A DNA stretch of 64,000 nt. Source: Rheinheimera sp. 4Y26. GTDB lineage: Bacteria > Pseudomonadota > Gammaproteobacteria > Enterobacterales > Alteromonadaceae. The notes beneath the pieces were generated by a model. The model was not told where the DNA came from, did no database searches, and saw only the letters and a list, made by a program, of their open reading frames with translations. Of this stretch, positions 28,475-38,309 are shown piece by piece (position 1 is the first letter of the stretch; each line of letters starts with the position of its first letter). The position numbers and the translations under genes are program-made. The stretch is taken from contig NZ_JAOBWS010000005.1 in assembly GCF_025245835.1 (NCBI RefSeq), positions 186,001 through 250,000 of the forward strand, written 5' to 3'.

Positions 28475-29194
28475 ATGACGAAGTTAGAATTCTCTATCTA
28501 CCGTTACAACCCTGATGTCGATAAAGCGCCACGGATGCAGGACTATGTGCTGGATAATCCGGAAGGCCGCGACATGATGGTGTTAGACGCACTGTTGAAA
28601 TTAAAAGAGCAAGACCCAACCTTATCTTTCCGTCGCAGCTGCCGTGAAGGTGTTTGTGGTTCAGATGGTCTGAACATGAACGGTAAAAATGGTCTGGCTT
28701 GTATCACACCTTTATCTGCCTTAGGCAAAGGTAAAGGCGGTAAGTTGGTGATCCGTCCGCTGCCAGGTTTACCTGTAGTGCGTGATTTAGTGGTTGATAT
28801 GTCTCAGTTTTACACTCAGTACGAGAAAGTAAAACCTTACTTAATCAACGACGATTTACCACCTGCCGGTGAATACCTGCAGTCACCGGAAGAGCGCGCC
28901 AAGCTCGACGGTTTATACGAATGTATTCTGTGTGCCTGCTGTTCAACGTCGTGCCCATCATTCTGGTGGAACCCTGACAAGTTCATCGGCCCGGCTGGTT
29001 TGTTACACGCATACCGCTTCCTGGCGGACAGCCGTGACACAGCAACAGAACAACGGTTAAACGATTTGGACGATGCATTTAGCGTATTCCGCTGCCACGG
29101 TATTATGAACTGTGTCAACGTATGTCCAAAAGGGTTAAACCCGACCAAAGCCATTGGTCAAATCAAATCGATGTTATTAAACCGGGCGCTGTAA
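28475..29194 (+). CDS. sdhB: Succinate dehydrogenase iron-sulfur subunit
   Basis: A protein of 239 residues (E. coli 238). The [2Fe-2S] site is [16 protein letters not shown]...C, the [4Fe-4S] site [13 protein letters not shown] and the [3Fe-4S] site [17 protein letters not shown], all ligands present. It passes electrons from SdhA to quinone. A GAGGG-type site precedes the ATG. It is followed by an intrinsic terminator before sucA. Confidence 0.97.
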   Translation: MTKLEFSIYRYNPDVDKAPRMQDYVLDNPEGRDMMVLDALLKLKEQDPTLSFRRSCREGVCGSDGLNMNGKNGLACITPLSALGKGKGGKLVIRPLPGLPVVRDLVVDMSQFYTQYEKVKPYLINDDLPPAGEYLQSPEERAKLDGLYECILCACCSTSCPSFWWNPDKFIGPAGLLHAYRFLADSRDTATEQRLNDLDDAFSVFRCHGIMNCVNVCPKGLNPTKAIGQIKSMLLNRAL

Positions 29195-29265
29195 AGCGCC
29201 CCTTTTCTGACAGCTGATGTAACACAATGAACGGCGGCCAGCTCAGTCAGTGACCGCCAACCAGG

Positions 29266-29305
29266 AAAAAATAGCCATCAAACCTGTTCCATGGCTATTT
29301 TTTTG
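29266..29305 (+). terminator. Intrinsic terminator between sdhB and sucA
   Basis: AAAAAATAGCCAT and ATGGCTATTTTTTT flank a 12-base loop, giving a 13-bp stem with a long T-run, 72 bases after sdhB. A second small hairpin (GGCGG...CCGCC) lies just upstream, near 29232-29258. In E. coli sdhCDAB and sucABCD are cotranscribed; here the stop signal should reduce or prevent readthrough, so sucA may have a separate promoter. Confidence 0.75.
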
Positions 29306-29343
29306 CTACTTTTTTCCAGGTGCTTCGAGATAAGGGAAAGTAA

Positions 29344-32148
29344 ATGCACGAAGGTGTAATGAAGGCGTGGTTGGAGTCTTCTCATCTTGGCGGTGGCAAC
29401 ATGGCCTATGTAGATGAACTCTATGAATCCTACTTAGCTGAACCTACCAGTGTTGGTGATGAATGGCGCGAGTTCTTCGCAAAATTACCAAAAATTGATG
29501 GTGTAGAACTGGAATCCCGGCATTCCGAGATCCGTCAGCAGTTTGCTGAACTTGCCAAAAATAAACACCGCGAAGTGGTGGTGGCAACAGGTGGCGGTGA
29601 CAGCCGTCAGGTTAAGGTTCTGCAACTGATTAATGCTTTCCGTTTCCGTGGCCACCAACATGCCAAACTGGATCCGCTGGAGCTGTGGAAACGTCCACGG
29701 GTGCGCGATTTAGAATTATCTTTCCATGATTTAAGCCAGGATGACTTTGACACCGAGTTTAATGTCGGCTCTTTTGTTGCCGGCTCTGAAACGATGAAAC
29801 TGGGTGAACTGGTGAAAGCGCTGGAAACTACTTATTGTGGTTCTATCGGTGCTGAATATATGCATATTGTTTCCACTGATGAAAAACGTTGGATCCAACA
29901 ACGTTTAGAGTCGGTGCGTTCAACGCCAAATTATGACAAAGCGACCAAAGCACAGATCTTAAAAGGTTTGGTGGCCGCGGACGGTTTAGAGCGTTATTTA
30001 TCTGCCAAATTCCCGGGTGCCAAACGTTTTGGTCTGGAAGGCGGCGACGCTATGGTGCCGATGATCAAAGCGATGATCCACCGTGCCGGTGAGCAGGGCG
30101 CTAAAGACTGTATTATTGGTATGGCACACCGCGGTCGTTTAAATACCTTAGTTAACGTGTTAGGTAAAAACCCAAGCAAGCTGTTTGATGAGTTTGCCGG
30201 TAAATATGAAGTGGTTGGTGCCGGCGACGTAAAATACCATATGGGTTTTTCGTCTGACTTTGCCACCAAGGGCGGTGATGTGCATTTAGCGCTGGCCTTT
30301 AACCCTTCGCATTTAGAAATTGTTAACCCTGTGGTGATGGGCTCAGTGCGTGCCCGTCTGGATCGTCGTGGTTGTACCGATGGTTCTTTGGCGCTGCCAA
30401 TTACCATTCACGGTGACTCAGCTTTTGCCGGTCAGGGCGTAGTGGCTGAAACCTTTAACATTTCCCAAACCCGCGCCTTTAAAGTGGGTGGTTCTATCCG
30501 TCTGGTGATCAACAACCAGGTGGGTTTCACCACTTCTAATCCGGAAGACACGCGTTCAACCGAATATTGTACTGACATCGCAAAAATGGTGCAGGCGCCC
30601 ATTTTCCATGTGAACGGTGATGACCCTGAAGCTGTGGTTTTTGTAGCCCAGCTGGCAGTGGATTACCGCAACACCTTTAAGCGTGACGTGGTGATTGATC
30701 TGGTGTGTTACCGTCGTAACGGTCACAACGAAGCGGATGAGCCGAATGCAACGCAGCCGCTGATGTACCAGAAGATCAAAAAACACCCGACACCACGTGA
30801 AATTTACGCTGACAAGCTGATCAAAGCCGGTTTATTTACCGCTGCTGAAGTTCAGGCAATGGTTGACGACTATCGCAACGCGCTGGACAAAGGCGACTGT
30901 GTGGTTGAAGAGTGGCGTCCAATGAGTGAAGTGGCTGTTGACTGGACACCTTTCTTAGGTCACGACTGGACTACAGCTTACGATGCCAGCATGAGTGTTG
31001 CCGACTTAATTGCGCTGGGTGAAAAAGCCATTCAGGTACCGGCCGAACATACCTTGCAACGTCAGGTTGGCAAAGTGTATGAAGACCGCGCTTTAATGCT
31101 CAAAGGCGAGAAAAAAATCGACTGGGGCTTTGCCGAAATTCTGGCTTATGCTGCAACAGTGGGTTCTGGTGCCCGTATCCGTATTGTTGGTCAGGACTCT
31201 GGCCGTGGTACTTTCTTCCACCGTCATGCGGTATTACACAACCAGAACGACGCCAGCACTTATACACCGCTGGAACACTTAAGCCCTACACAAGGCCCGT
31301 TCCAGGTATACGACTCTGCTTTATCTGAAGAAGCGGTGCTTGCCTTTGAATATGGTTATGCCACAGCTGAACCACGCGCTTTAGTGATTTGGGAAGGCCA
31401 GTTTGGTGACTTCGCCAACGGTGCTCAGGTAGTGATTGACCAGTTCTTAAGTTCAGGCGAACAAAAGTGGGGCCGTCTCTGTGGTCTGACACTGTTACTG
31501 CCACACGGTTATGAAGGTCAGGGCCCTGAACACTCTTCAGCCCGTTTAGAGCGTTTCCTGCAACTTTGTGCTGATCACAATATGCAGGTGGTGGTGCCAA
31601 CCACACCAGCTCAGGTGTTTAACATGATCCGCCGTCAGATGGTGCGCCCAATGCGCCGTCCGCTGATTGTGATGTCACCAAAATCCTTGTTGCGTCATCC
31701 GCTGGCCACATCAACGTTGGAAGAGCTGGCGTCAGGTCAGTTCCACAACGTCATTGGTGAAATTGATGATATCAATGCCAAAGACGTCAAACGTGTGGTG
31801 TTCTGTAGCGGTAAAGTATATTTCGACCTGCTGGAAGAGCGTCGCAAACGTGGCCTGAACAACATCGCTATTGTGCGTGTGGAACAGTTGTATCCATTCC
31901 CGCAGGAAGAGATGGCCAAAGTATTGGCGCAATATCAGCACGTGACCGATTTTGTCTGGTGTCAGGAAGAACCACAAAACCAGGGCGCCTGGTACTGCAG
32001 CCAGCATAATTTCTGGGCAGCTATTCCAAATGGCGCCAAATTAACTTACGCCGGTCGTGATGCTTCATCATCACCAGCTGTTGGTTATTTATCGGTACAC
32101 AACAAGCAGCAGCAGGCGTTAGTTAATGCCGCGCTGACGCTGGGGTAA
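29344..32148 (+). CDS. sucA: 2-Oxoglutarate dehydrogenase E1 component
   Basis: A protein of 934 residues (E. coli 933). Motifs: VDELYESYLAEPTSVGDEWREFF at the N terminus, GMAHRGRLNTLVNVLGK, FNPSHLEIVNPVVMGSVRA, and the thiamine-diphosphate region HGDSAFAGQGVVAET; the C-terminal part has GHEY-type residues (PHGYEGQGPEHSSARLERF). It decarboxylates 2-oxoglutarate and transfers the succinyl group to SucB lipoamide. The start at 29344 follows GGGAAAGTAA. Confidence 0.96.
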   Translation: MHEGVMKAWLESSHLGGGNMAYVDELYESYLAEPTSVGDEWREFFAKLPKIDGVELESRHSEIRQQFAELAKNKHREVVVATGGGDSRQVKVLQLINAFRFRGHQHAKLDPLELWKRPRVRDLELSFHDLSQDDFDTEFNVGSFVAGSETMKLGELVKALETTYCGSIGAEYMHIVSTDEKRWIQQRLESVRSTPNYDKATKAQILKGLVAADGLERYLSAKFPGAKRFGLEGGDAMVPMIKAMIHRAGEQGAKDCIIGMAHRGRLNTLVNVLGKNPSKLFDEFAGKYEVVGAGDVKYHMGFSSDFATKGGDVHLALAFNPSHLEIVNPVVMGSVRARLDRRGCTDGSLALPITIHGDSAFAGQGVVAETFNISQTRAFKVGGSIRLVINNQVGFTTSNPEDTRSTEYCTDIAKMVQAPIFHVNGDDPEAVVFVAQLAVDYRNTFKRDVVIDLVCYRRNGHNEADEPNATQPLMYQKIKKHPTPREIYADKLIKAGLFTAAEVQAMVDDYRNALDKGDCVVEEWRPMSEVAVDWTPFLGHDWTTAYDASMSVADLIALGEKAIQVPAEHTLQRQVGKVYEDRALMLKGEKKIDWGFAEILAYAATVGSGARIRIVGQDSGRGTFFHRHAVLHNQNDASTYTPLEHLSPTQGPFQVYDSALSEEAVLAFEYGYATAEPRALVIWEGQFGDFANGAQVVIDQFLSSGEQKWGRLCGLTLLLPHGYEGQGPEHSSARLERFLQLCADHNMQVVVPTTPAQVFNMIRRQMVRPMRRPLIVMSPKSLLRHPLATSTLEELASGQFHNVIGEIDDINAKDVKRVVFCSGKVYFDLLEERRKRGLNNIAIVRVEQLYPFPQEEMAKVLAQYQHVTDFVWCQEEPQNQGAWYCSQHNFWAAIPNGAKLTYAGRDASSSPAVGYLSVHNKQQQALVNAALTLG

Positions 32149-32162
32149 ACAGACAAAACCTA

Positions 32163-32194
32163 AATACCCATCATCGTCGAGGATGTTGGGTATT
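32163..32194. repeat. Short hairpin resembling ERIC termini (possible deletion remnant)
   Basis: AATACCCA ... TGGGTATT, with CATC/GATG pairing inside. Both ends resemble those of the full ERIC element 30 bp downstream: its left end reads ATACCCAAAATCATTG and its right end AGGATGAAGGGTAT, against ATACCCATCATCG and AGGATGTTGGGTAT here. It may be an internally deleted copy, and it could also serve as the sucA 3' hairpin (a T6 run follows six bases after the stem). Confidence 0.45.
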
Positions 32195-32222
32195 GAACGA
32201 TTTTTTATGGTCAGTGTGGGTT

Positions 32223-32349
32223 TATACCCAAAATCATTGAAGTTGCAGGTAGGCGCCGAGTGAGTGAGACCCCAGGAGCATAGTTGTCTATGTGACTGGG
32301 GCGAGCGAATGAAGGCAACACCCCTGTAACTTCAAGGATGAAGGGTATA
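32223..32349. repeat. ERIC-type palindromic element, 127 bp
   Basis: Starts TATACCC and ends GGGTATA, exactly 127 bp, the reported full length of an ERIC (IRU) element. The arms pair (AAGTTGCAGG with CCTGTAACTT) and the two conserved cores are present: CCCCAGGAGC at 32270-32279 and GTGACTGGGGCGAGCG at 32292-32307, which correspond to the standard ERIC1R and ERIC2 primer sites. It lies in the 267-bp gap between sucA and sucB and would be transcribed as a long hairpin within the operon. Confidence 0.9.
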
Positions 32350-32415
32350 ACGACACTGGCTTTGGCTTTGTAAGACTGAACACAAACGCAGACCAATCTG
32401 TAAAAAGGTGACAAA

Positions 32416-33609
32416 GTGGAAATTAAAGTCCCAGTACTACCCGAATCTGTTGCTGATGCAACTATCGCTACCTGGCATGTAAAAACAGGTGAAGCCGTCA
32501 GCCGCGACCAGGTTCTGGTTGATATCGAAACTGACAAAGTTGTTTTAGAAGTTGTGGCACAAGCTGATGGCGTGATGGGCGAAATCATCCACGCTGAAGG
32601 TGCAACTGTGCTGGCCGAGCAGGTGATTGGTCATCTGAACGCCGGCGCAACTGCTGCTGCAGCCCCAGCTGCTGCCGCTGCTCCTGTTGCTGCAGCCCCG
32701 GCTGCCGCCAGCGACGCTGATGAAGTGTTAACACCTTCTGTACGTCGTATGATTGCTGAAAAAGGCTTAGATGCCAGCAAAATCCAGGGTTCAGGCAAAA
32801 ACGGCCGAGTGACCAAAGAAGACGTGGAAAAATTCCTGTCTGGCGCGCCGGCAGCTCCTGCTGCTAAAGCCGCCCCTGCCGTTGCAGCACCAGTTGCTGT
32901 GGTCGGTGACCGTTCACAAAAACGTGTGCCTATGACACGTCTGCGTAAAACTATCGCTAACCGTCTGCTGGAAGCGAAAAACTCTACAGCCATGCTGACC
33001 ACTTTTAACGAAGTGAACATGAAGCCAATTATGGATCTGCGTAAACAATACGCTGATGTGTTTGAGAAAAAACACGGTATCCGTTTAGGTTTTATGTCGT
33101 TTTATGTAAAAGCCGTGACCGAAGCGCTGAAACGTTACCCTGAAGTGAATGCTGCTATTGATGGCGACGATATTGTGTATCACAACTTTTTCGACGTTAG
33201 TATTGCAGTGTCAACTCCACGTGGTCTGGTCACCCCGGTGCTGCGCGATTGCGACAAAATGAATCTGGCTGAAATTGAAAAAGCTATCAAAGATTTAGCC
33301 ATCAAAGGCCGTGACGGCAAACTGGCGATGGACGACCTGATGGGCGGTAACTTCACTATCACCAACGGTGGTGTGTTCGGCTCTCTGATGTCAACGCCAA
33401 TTATCAACCCGCCACAATCGGCAATTCTGGGTATGCATAAGATCCAGGACCGTGTGATGGTGGTTGATGGCAAGATGGAAATCCTGCCAATGATGTATTT
33501 AGCACTGTCTTATGATCACCGTATCATCGACGGTAAAGAATCTGTGGGCTTCCTGGTCACAGTGAAAGAATTATTAGAAGATCCAACCCGTATTTTGTTG
33601 GATATCTGA
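32416..33609 (+). CDS. sucB: Dihydrolipoamide succinyltransferase (E2)
   Basis: A protein of 397 residues (E. coli 405). The lipoyl domain carries Lys41 in [12 protein letters not shown], followed by an Ala/Pro linker (about 78-100), the E3-binding domain ([18 protein letters not shown]), a second linker, and the catalytic domain with [15 protein letters not shown]. The start is GTG 32416 with AAAGGTGA upstream. It forms the core of the 2-oxoglutarate dehydrogenase complex. The E3 gene (lpd) is not in the window. Confidence 0.96.
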   Translation: MEIKVPVLPESVADATIATWHVKTGEAVSRDQVLVDIETDKVVLEVVAQADGVMGEIIHAEGATVLAEQVIGHLNAGATAAAAPAAAAAPVAAAPAAASDADEVLTPSVRRMIAEKGLDASKIQGSGKNGRVTKEDVEKFLSGAPAAPAAKAAPAVAAPVAVVGDRSQKRVPMTRLRKTIANRLLEAKNSTAMLTTFNEVNMKPIMDLRKQYADVFEKKHGIRLGFMSFYVKAVTEALKRYPEVNAAIDGDDIVYHNFFDVSIAVSTPRGLVTPVLRDCDKMNLAEIEKAIKDLAIKGRDGKLAMDDLMGGNFTITNGGVFGSLMSTPIINPPQSAILGMHKIQDRVMVVDGKMEILPMMYLALSYDHRIIDGKESVGFLVTVKELLEDPTRILLDI

Positions 33610-33693
33610 TATTACCCTAAGCCACTGAAAACCCGGCCAGACAACACAAAGTTCTGGCCAGGTCTGAAGTTGCAACCGGGAAAATAGAGCGGA

Positions 33694-33717
33694 AGGGCTG
33701 CGTTAAAGCAGCCTTTT
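33694..33717 (+). terminator. Terminator-like hairpin after sucB
   Basis: GGCTGC, loop GTTAAA, GCAGCC, then TTTT, 87 bases after the sucB stop. The T-tract is short, so partial readthrough into sucCD is likely. The gap continues to 33808 with no other gene. Confidence 0.55.
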
Positions 33718-33808
33718 AAATCATCTGGATATAGCCACAAGGCATTATCCAATGGGTCAGGCCGCACCGAAAGGGCGGCTACAATCAATAGAAAAACGGA
33801 AAGAAGCC

Positions 33809-34974
33809 ATGAATTTGCACGAATATCAGGCAAAACAGCTTTTTCGCGAATACGGTTTACCTGTATCTGAAGGTTATGCGGAAGAAACTCCACAGGCCGC
33901 AGCAGAAGCAGCAGATCGTATTGGTGGAAACAAGTGGGTAGTGAAAGCTCAGGTTCACGCTGGTGGTCGCGGTAAAGCGGGCGGTGTGAAATTAGTTTCT
34001 TCTAAAGAAGAAATCCGTAACTTTGCTCAAAATTGGTTGGGTAAAAATCTGGTTACGTACCAAACTGACGAAAAAGGTCAGCCTGTCAGCAAGATCCTGG
34101 TTGAAACCTGTACAGATATCGAAAAAGAGCTGTATCTGGGTGCCGTGGTAGACCGTTCAAGCCGTCGCATTGTATTTATGGCGTCGACTGAAGGTGGTGT
34201 GGACATCGAGAAAGTCGCTGAAGAAACACCAGAAAAAATTATCAAGATGGCGATTGACCCGCTGGTAGGCGCTCAGCCGTTCCAGGCGCGTGAAATCGGC
34301 TTCAAGCTGGGCTTAAACGCCACGCAAATCAAACAGTTCACTAACATCTACCTGGGCCTTGCCAAGATGTTTGTTGATCTGGACATCGCGCTGATCGAAG
34401 TAAACCCTCTGGTGATCACTTCTCAGGGCAACCTGCACTGCTTAGACGCCAAACTGGTTGCTGACAGTAATGCACTGTACCGCCAGCCAAAACTGCGCGC
34501 TTTCCATGACCCATCACAGGAAGACGAGCGTGAAGCCCGTGCTGCCCAGTGGGAACTGAACTATGTTGCTTTAGAAGGTAACATCGGTTGTATGGTAAAC
34601 GGTGCCGGTTTAGCAATGGGTACTATGGACATCGTGAAATTAAGCGGTGGCCAGCCAGCAAACTTCCTGGACGTTGGCGGTGGCGCAACCAAAGAGCGCG
34701 TAACCGAAGCATTCAAAATCATCCTGTCTGACTCAGCTGTAAAAGCCGTATTCGTCAATATCTTCGGTGGTATCGTGCGTTGTGACATGATCGCTGAAGG
34801 TATCATCGGTGCCGTTGAAGAAGTGGGCGTGAGCGTGCCAGTTGTGGTTCGTTTAGAAGGTAACAACGCTGAATTAGGTGCTCAGAAGCTGCAAAGCTCT
34901 GGCCTGAACATCATCGCTGCCACTTCATTATCAGAAGCTGCTAAAGCTGTAGTGAAAGCCGCGGAGGGCAAATA

Positions 34975-34975
<1 letters not shown>
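33809..34975 (+). CDS. sucC: Succinyl-CoA synthetase beta subunit (ADP-forming)
   Basis: A protein of 388 residues, the same as E. coli, from the ATG at 33809 ([18 protein letters not shown]); an upstream in-frame start at 33752 is not family-like. ATP-grasp domain with [16 protein letters not shown], and the C-terminal CoA-ligase domain with [17 protein letters not shown]. It couples succinyl-CoA to ATP formation in the TCA cycle. Its stop codon shares one base with the sucD start (TAATG). Confidence 0.97.
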
Positions 34976-35847
<872 letters not shown>

Positions 35848-35870
35848 TAGCTTTTTAGTTTTGAGTGTGT

Positions 35871-35898
35871 AAAAAACCCGCCTTGTGCGGGTTTTTTT
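35871..35898 (+). terminator. Intrinsic terminator after sucD
   Basis: AAAAAACCCGCC, loop TTGT, GCGGGTTTTTTT. Strong GC stem and T-run 23 bases past the sucD stop; it ends the TCA operon. Confidence 0.88.
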
Positions 35899-35966
35899 AT
35901 CGGTATACAGAGCCTTGTATGAAAAGGTTGTAGTGCAAGTGCGATCCTATTGAAGCGCCGCAGGAT

Positions 35967-38090
35967 TTAAGTCTGGTCCGGCCCGCGCTTGGGATCCGTT
36001 GTCGCCAATAGTTGATTGGGTAAACGGCACACCAGCGCAAAACCTGAACTGACGGCAAGGGCCTCAATTTCTCCTTCCAGTGCAACTGTGACCAGGTTAT
36101 ACACCAGATTTAAACCCAAACCCGTGTGGCCGCTGTGCCGGCTGGTGGTATAAAAAGGCTCAAACACTTTGTCGGGCGATGAGGCTGAAAAACCAACGCC
36201 GTTGTCTTCATAATGCAGCTCCCAGTGCTCGGGCAGGCGTTTGACCCAAAGCCGGATCTGGCCGGTTTTGCCTTCGGGAAAGGCGTGCAAAATGGCGTTA
36301 TCAATCAGTTCAACCAGCAGCAGCTGAAAACTCTGTGCATCGGCATATAACATCAGCTCTGTCTGCTGATAGTCGATACTAAGCTGTTGCCGGTCAAAGC
36401 GGGACGACAATAACGACATCACATCGCTGACTAACTGCAGCAGGTTAAAGCTGCTGTAGTGGTCACTGCGCTGCACAGCCAGTTGTTTAAAATGTTGCAC
36501 TAAACGGGCACAACGTTCGACATTTTGTGCCGATAATTGTTGTGCTTCACGGCTGTTGTCCAGATAAAGCTGCAGATCCTGTTTGGTCAGGCCTGTGGCC
36601 AGTTTTTGCTGGAACTCGCTGGTTTTTTCCTGTAATAAACTCACTGCCGTGGTCAGTATGCCAAGCGGCGTATTCAGCTCATGCGCCAAACCAGCCACCA
36701 TGCCCGCTGTTGCAGTCATTTTTTCTGAAGCAATTAAATGCCGTTGGGTCAGTTGTAGTTGTTGATAAGAGGCGGCTAATTGTTTGGAATAAAGTTCGGA
36801 TTGCTGGCGTTTTTTCTGTTGCAACCTGACAAGGAATAACAGCAGCAGAATAATGGCCAAAGCAGCGCAGCCACTTAACCAAAGTGTACGGCGCTGATGG
36901 CTGGTTTTAAGGTTTCTGACTGTCAGCTCTTGCTCTAAATTTTTGATTTGTTGCTGTTTTCTTAAGTTTTCTATCTGGTTCTGCAATTGCAGTAACTGCT
37001 GCTGAGCCTCTTCATTGTGGTACTGCTTGTAATAGAGTAAATGTTGTTGCATGGCTTCCAATGCGGAGGCACTTTGCTGCTGTTGTTGCAGCAGCTTGCT
37101 TTTTAATAAATAAGCATCAGAGAGTTGGCGCGTCAGCTGCTGCGCGGCGGCCAGGGTTAAGGCCTGCTCCAGATAATGCTGTGCCTGCTGAAGATGTTGC
37201 TGATGCTGCGCTATCTCTGCCAGCATCAATAACACCACACTCTGATAATAGGGATCTTCGCGCTGCTGATAACCCAAAAGTGCAGCTTCGGCATAAGGCA
37301 GAGCGGTATCATGTTGTTTCAGCGCCAGATAACAGCGTGCCAGACTCATTTTGACATAAATTAAATCAGCTTCCTCGTAGGCCGGATTGTCAAGCGCAGC
37401 CAATAAACCGGTAAGAGCTTGCTGGTACTGGCCCATTTCTATCAGCAAGTTACTTATATTGCTCTGAATATTCACTGTTAAATAATCAAACTTATATTGC
37501 TCATTGAGGGCGCGGGCAGCCAGGAACAATTCCAGTGCAGTTTGATTTTGTCCGGTGTGCACTGCCTGAATAGCGGTATAAATCCGGCTGGTGATCTGGC
37601 GCTCCGGCTGGTGGTGCTCTGTCGAGAGTTGCAGCGCTTGCGCCAGTAAATTGCTGGCTTTGATATGGTCACCACGGCGCATGGCGATATAACCGAGAAT
37701 TTCCAGTGCTCTGGTGGTTCTGGCCGGGTGCTGTTGCTGCACTTCAGTAAGCCAGGCGTCCAGCAGCTGCACCGACGCATCATTTTCTGACAACACCATC
37801 AGATTAAAGGCTTTGGTGGTGATAAGCTTTTCGCGTAATTCAAGATCCTCTGCTGGAACTATGGCTAGCCACCGATCAATGTCGGTGTTGGCCTCACGCG
37901 GTTTGGATTTACTCTTGAGATTTATTTGCTCAAATCTGTCGGCGTTGTTTTGTTGCTGCTCCTGCTCCTGCTCCTGCTCCTTTTGGCCTGCAGAATTGCC
38001 TGTGTTGTTGCTTTCAGCGCAACAGGGGCTGACCCACAACAACAGAAAAAACATCATCCGTGGAAGCCAAGTTGTTTGCCCTGACATCAT
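35967..38090 (-). CDS. Membrane TPR sensor histidine kinase (orphan)
   Basis: A protein of 707 residues. Signal peptide (MMFFLLLWVSPCCA), a Gln/Glu repeat stretch (about 36-48), a periplasmic TPR-like sensor region (about 80-370), a coiled coil, one membrane helix (LWLSGCAALAIILLLLFLV, about 402-420), then the kinase: H-box AGLAHELNTPLGILT, N-box VELIDNAILHAF, G-boxes DNGVGFS and GHTGLGLNLVYNLV. No response regulator is adjacent, so its partner is unknown. GAGGTGG lies six bases before the ATG. The sensor design suggests recognition of a protein or peptide ligand, which is inference. Confidence 0.85.
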   Translation of the reverse strand: MMSGQTTWLPRMMFFLLLWVSPCCAESNNTGNSAGQKEQEQEQEQQQNNADRFEQINLKSKSKPREANTDIDRWLAIVPAEDLELREKLITTKAFNLMVLSENDASVQLLDAWLTEVQQQHPARTTRALEILGYIAMRRGDHIKASNLLAQALQLSTEHHQPERQITSRIYTAIQAVHTGQNQTALELFLAARALNEQYKFDYLTVNIQSNISNLLIEMGQYQQALTGLLAALDNPAYEEADLIYVKMSLARCYLALKQHDTALPYAEAALLGYQQREDPYYQSVVLLMLAEIAQHQQHLQQAQHYLEQALTLAAAQQLTRQLSDAYLLKSKLLQQQQQSASALEAMQQHLLYYKQYHNEEAQQQLLQLQNQIENLRKQQQIKNLEQELTVRNLKTSHQRRTLWLSGCAALAIILLLLFLVRLQQKKRQQSELYSKQLAASYQQLQLTQRHLIASEKMTATAGMVAGLAHELNTPLGILTTAVSLLQEKTSEFQQKLATGLTKQDLQLYLDNSREAQQLSAQNVERCARLVQHFKQLAVQRSDHYSSFNLLQLVSDVMSLLSSRFDRQQLSIDYQQTELMLYADAQSFQLLLVELIDNAILHAFPEGKTGQIRLWVKRLPEHWELHYEDNGVGFSASSPDKVFEPFYTTSRHSGHTGLGLNLVYNLVTVALEGEIEALAVSSGFALVCRLPNQLLATTDPKRGPDQT
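37956..37980. repeat. Hexanucleotide microsatellite (CTGCTC)4 in the kinase gene
   Basis: Four perfect CTGCTC units on the plus strand, read on the minus strand as Glu-Gln repeats (EQEQEQEQ) near the kinase N terminus, after the signal peptide. Unit changes are multiples of three, so they would alter linker length and not the frame. Confidence 0.7.
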
Positions 38091-38244
38091 GCTGTTCCAC
38101 CTCTAACTACCCAGAGCTGAGTATGACTTATCTGTGACAGGACATAGCTGTCAGCCTGCAGTTTTAGCAAATAAATGAGCAAAATCTGAAGCAGTGCCAG
38201 CGCTGCACAGTTAAACACTTTAGCAATACCCCACAAATTTTCTG

Positions 38245-38263
38245 ACTTAAGGTTGTTTTAAGT
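38245..38263. promoter_or_regulatory. Inverted repeat in the kinase/hemolysin-cluster divergent gap
   Basis: ACTTAA-N7-TTAAGT, perfect 6-bp arms, about 47 bp upstream of the thermostable-hemolysin-family start, in the 219-bp gap between two divergent transcription units. The geometry is that of a dimeric regulator site. No clear promoter boxes are seen beside it. Confidence 0.35.
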
Positions 38264-38309
38264 ATCAGCGGCCAGAATCACTACCATAGCCTCAAAGCAG
38301 GAGTTGATG

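Noticed and set aside
37956-37980. Hexanucleotide repeat considered as a phase-variation switch
   Set aside because: The unit is a multiple of three and lies inside the gene, so slippage cannot shift the frame or switch it off.
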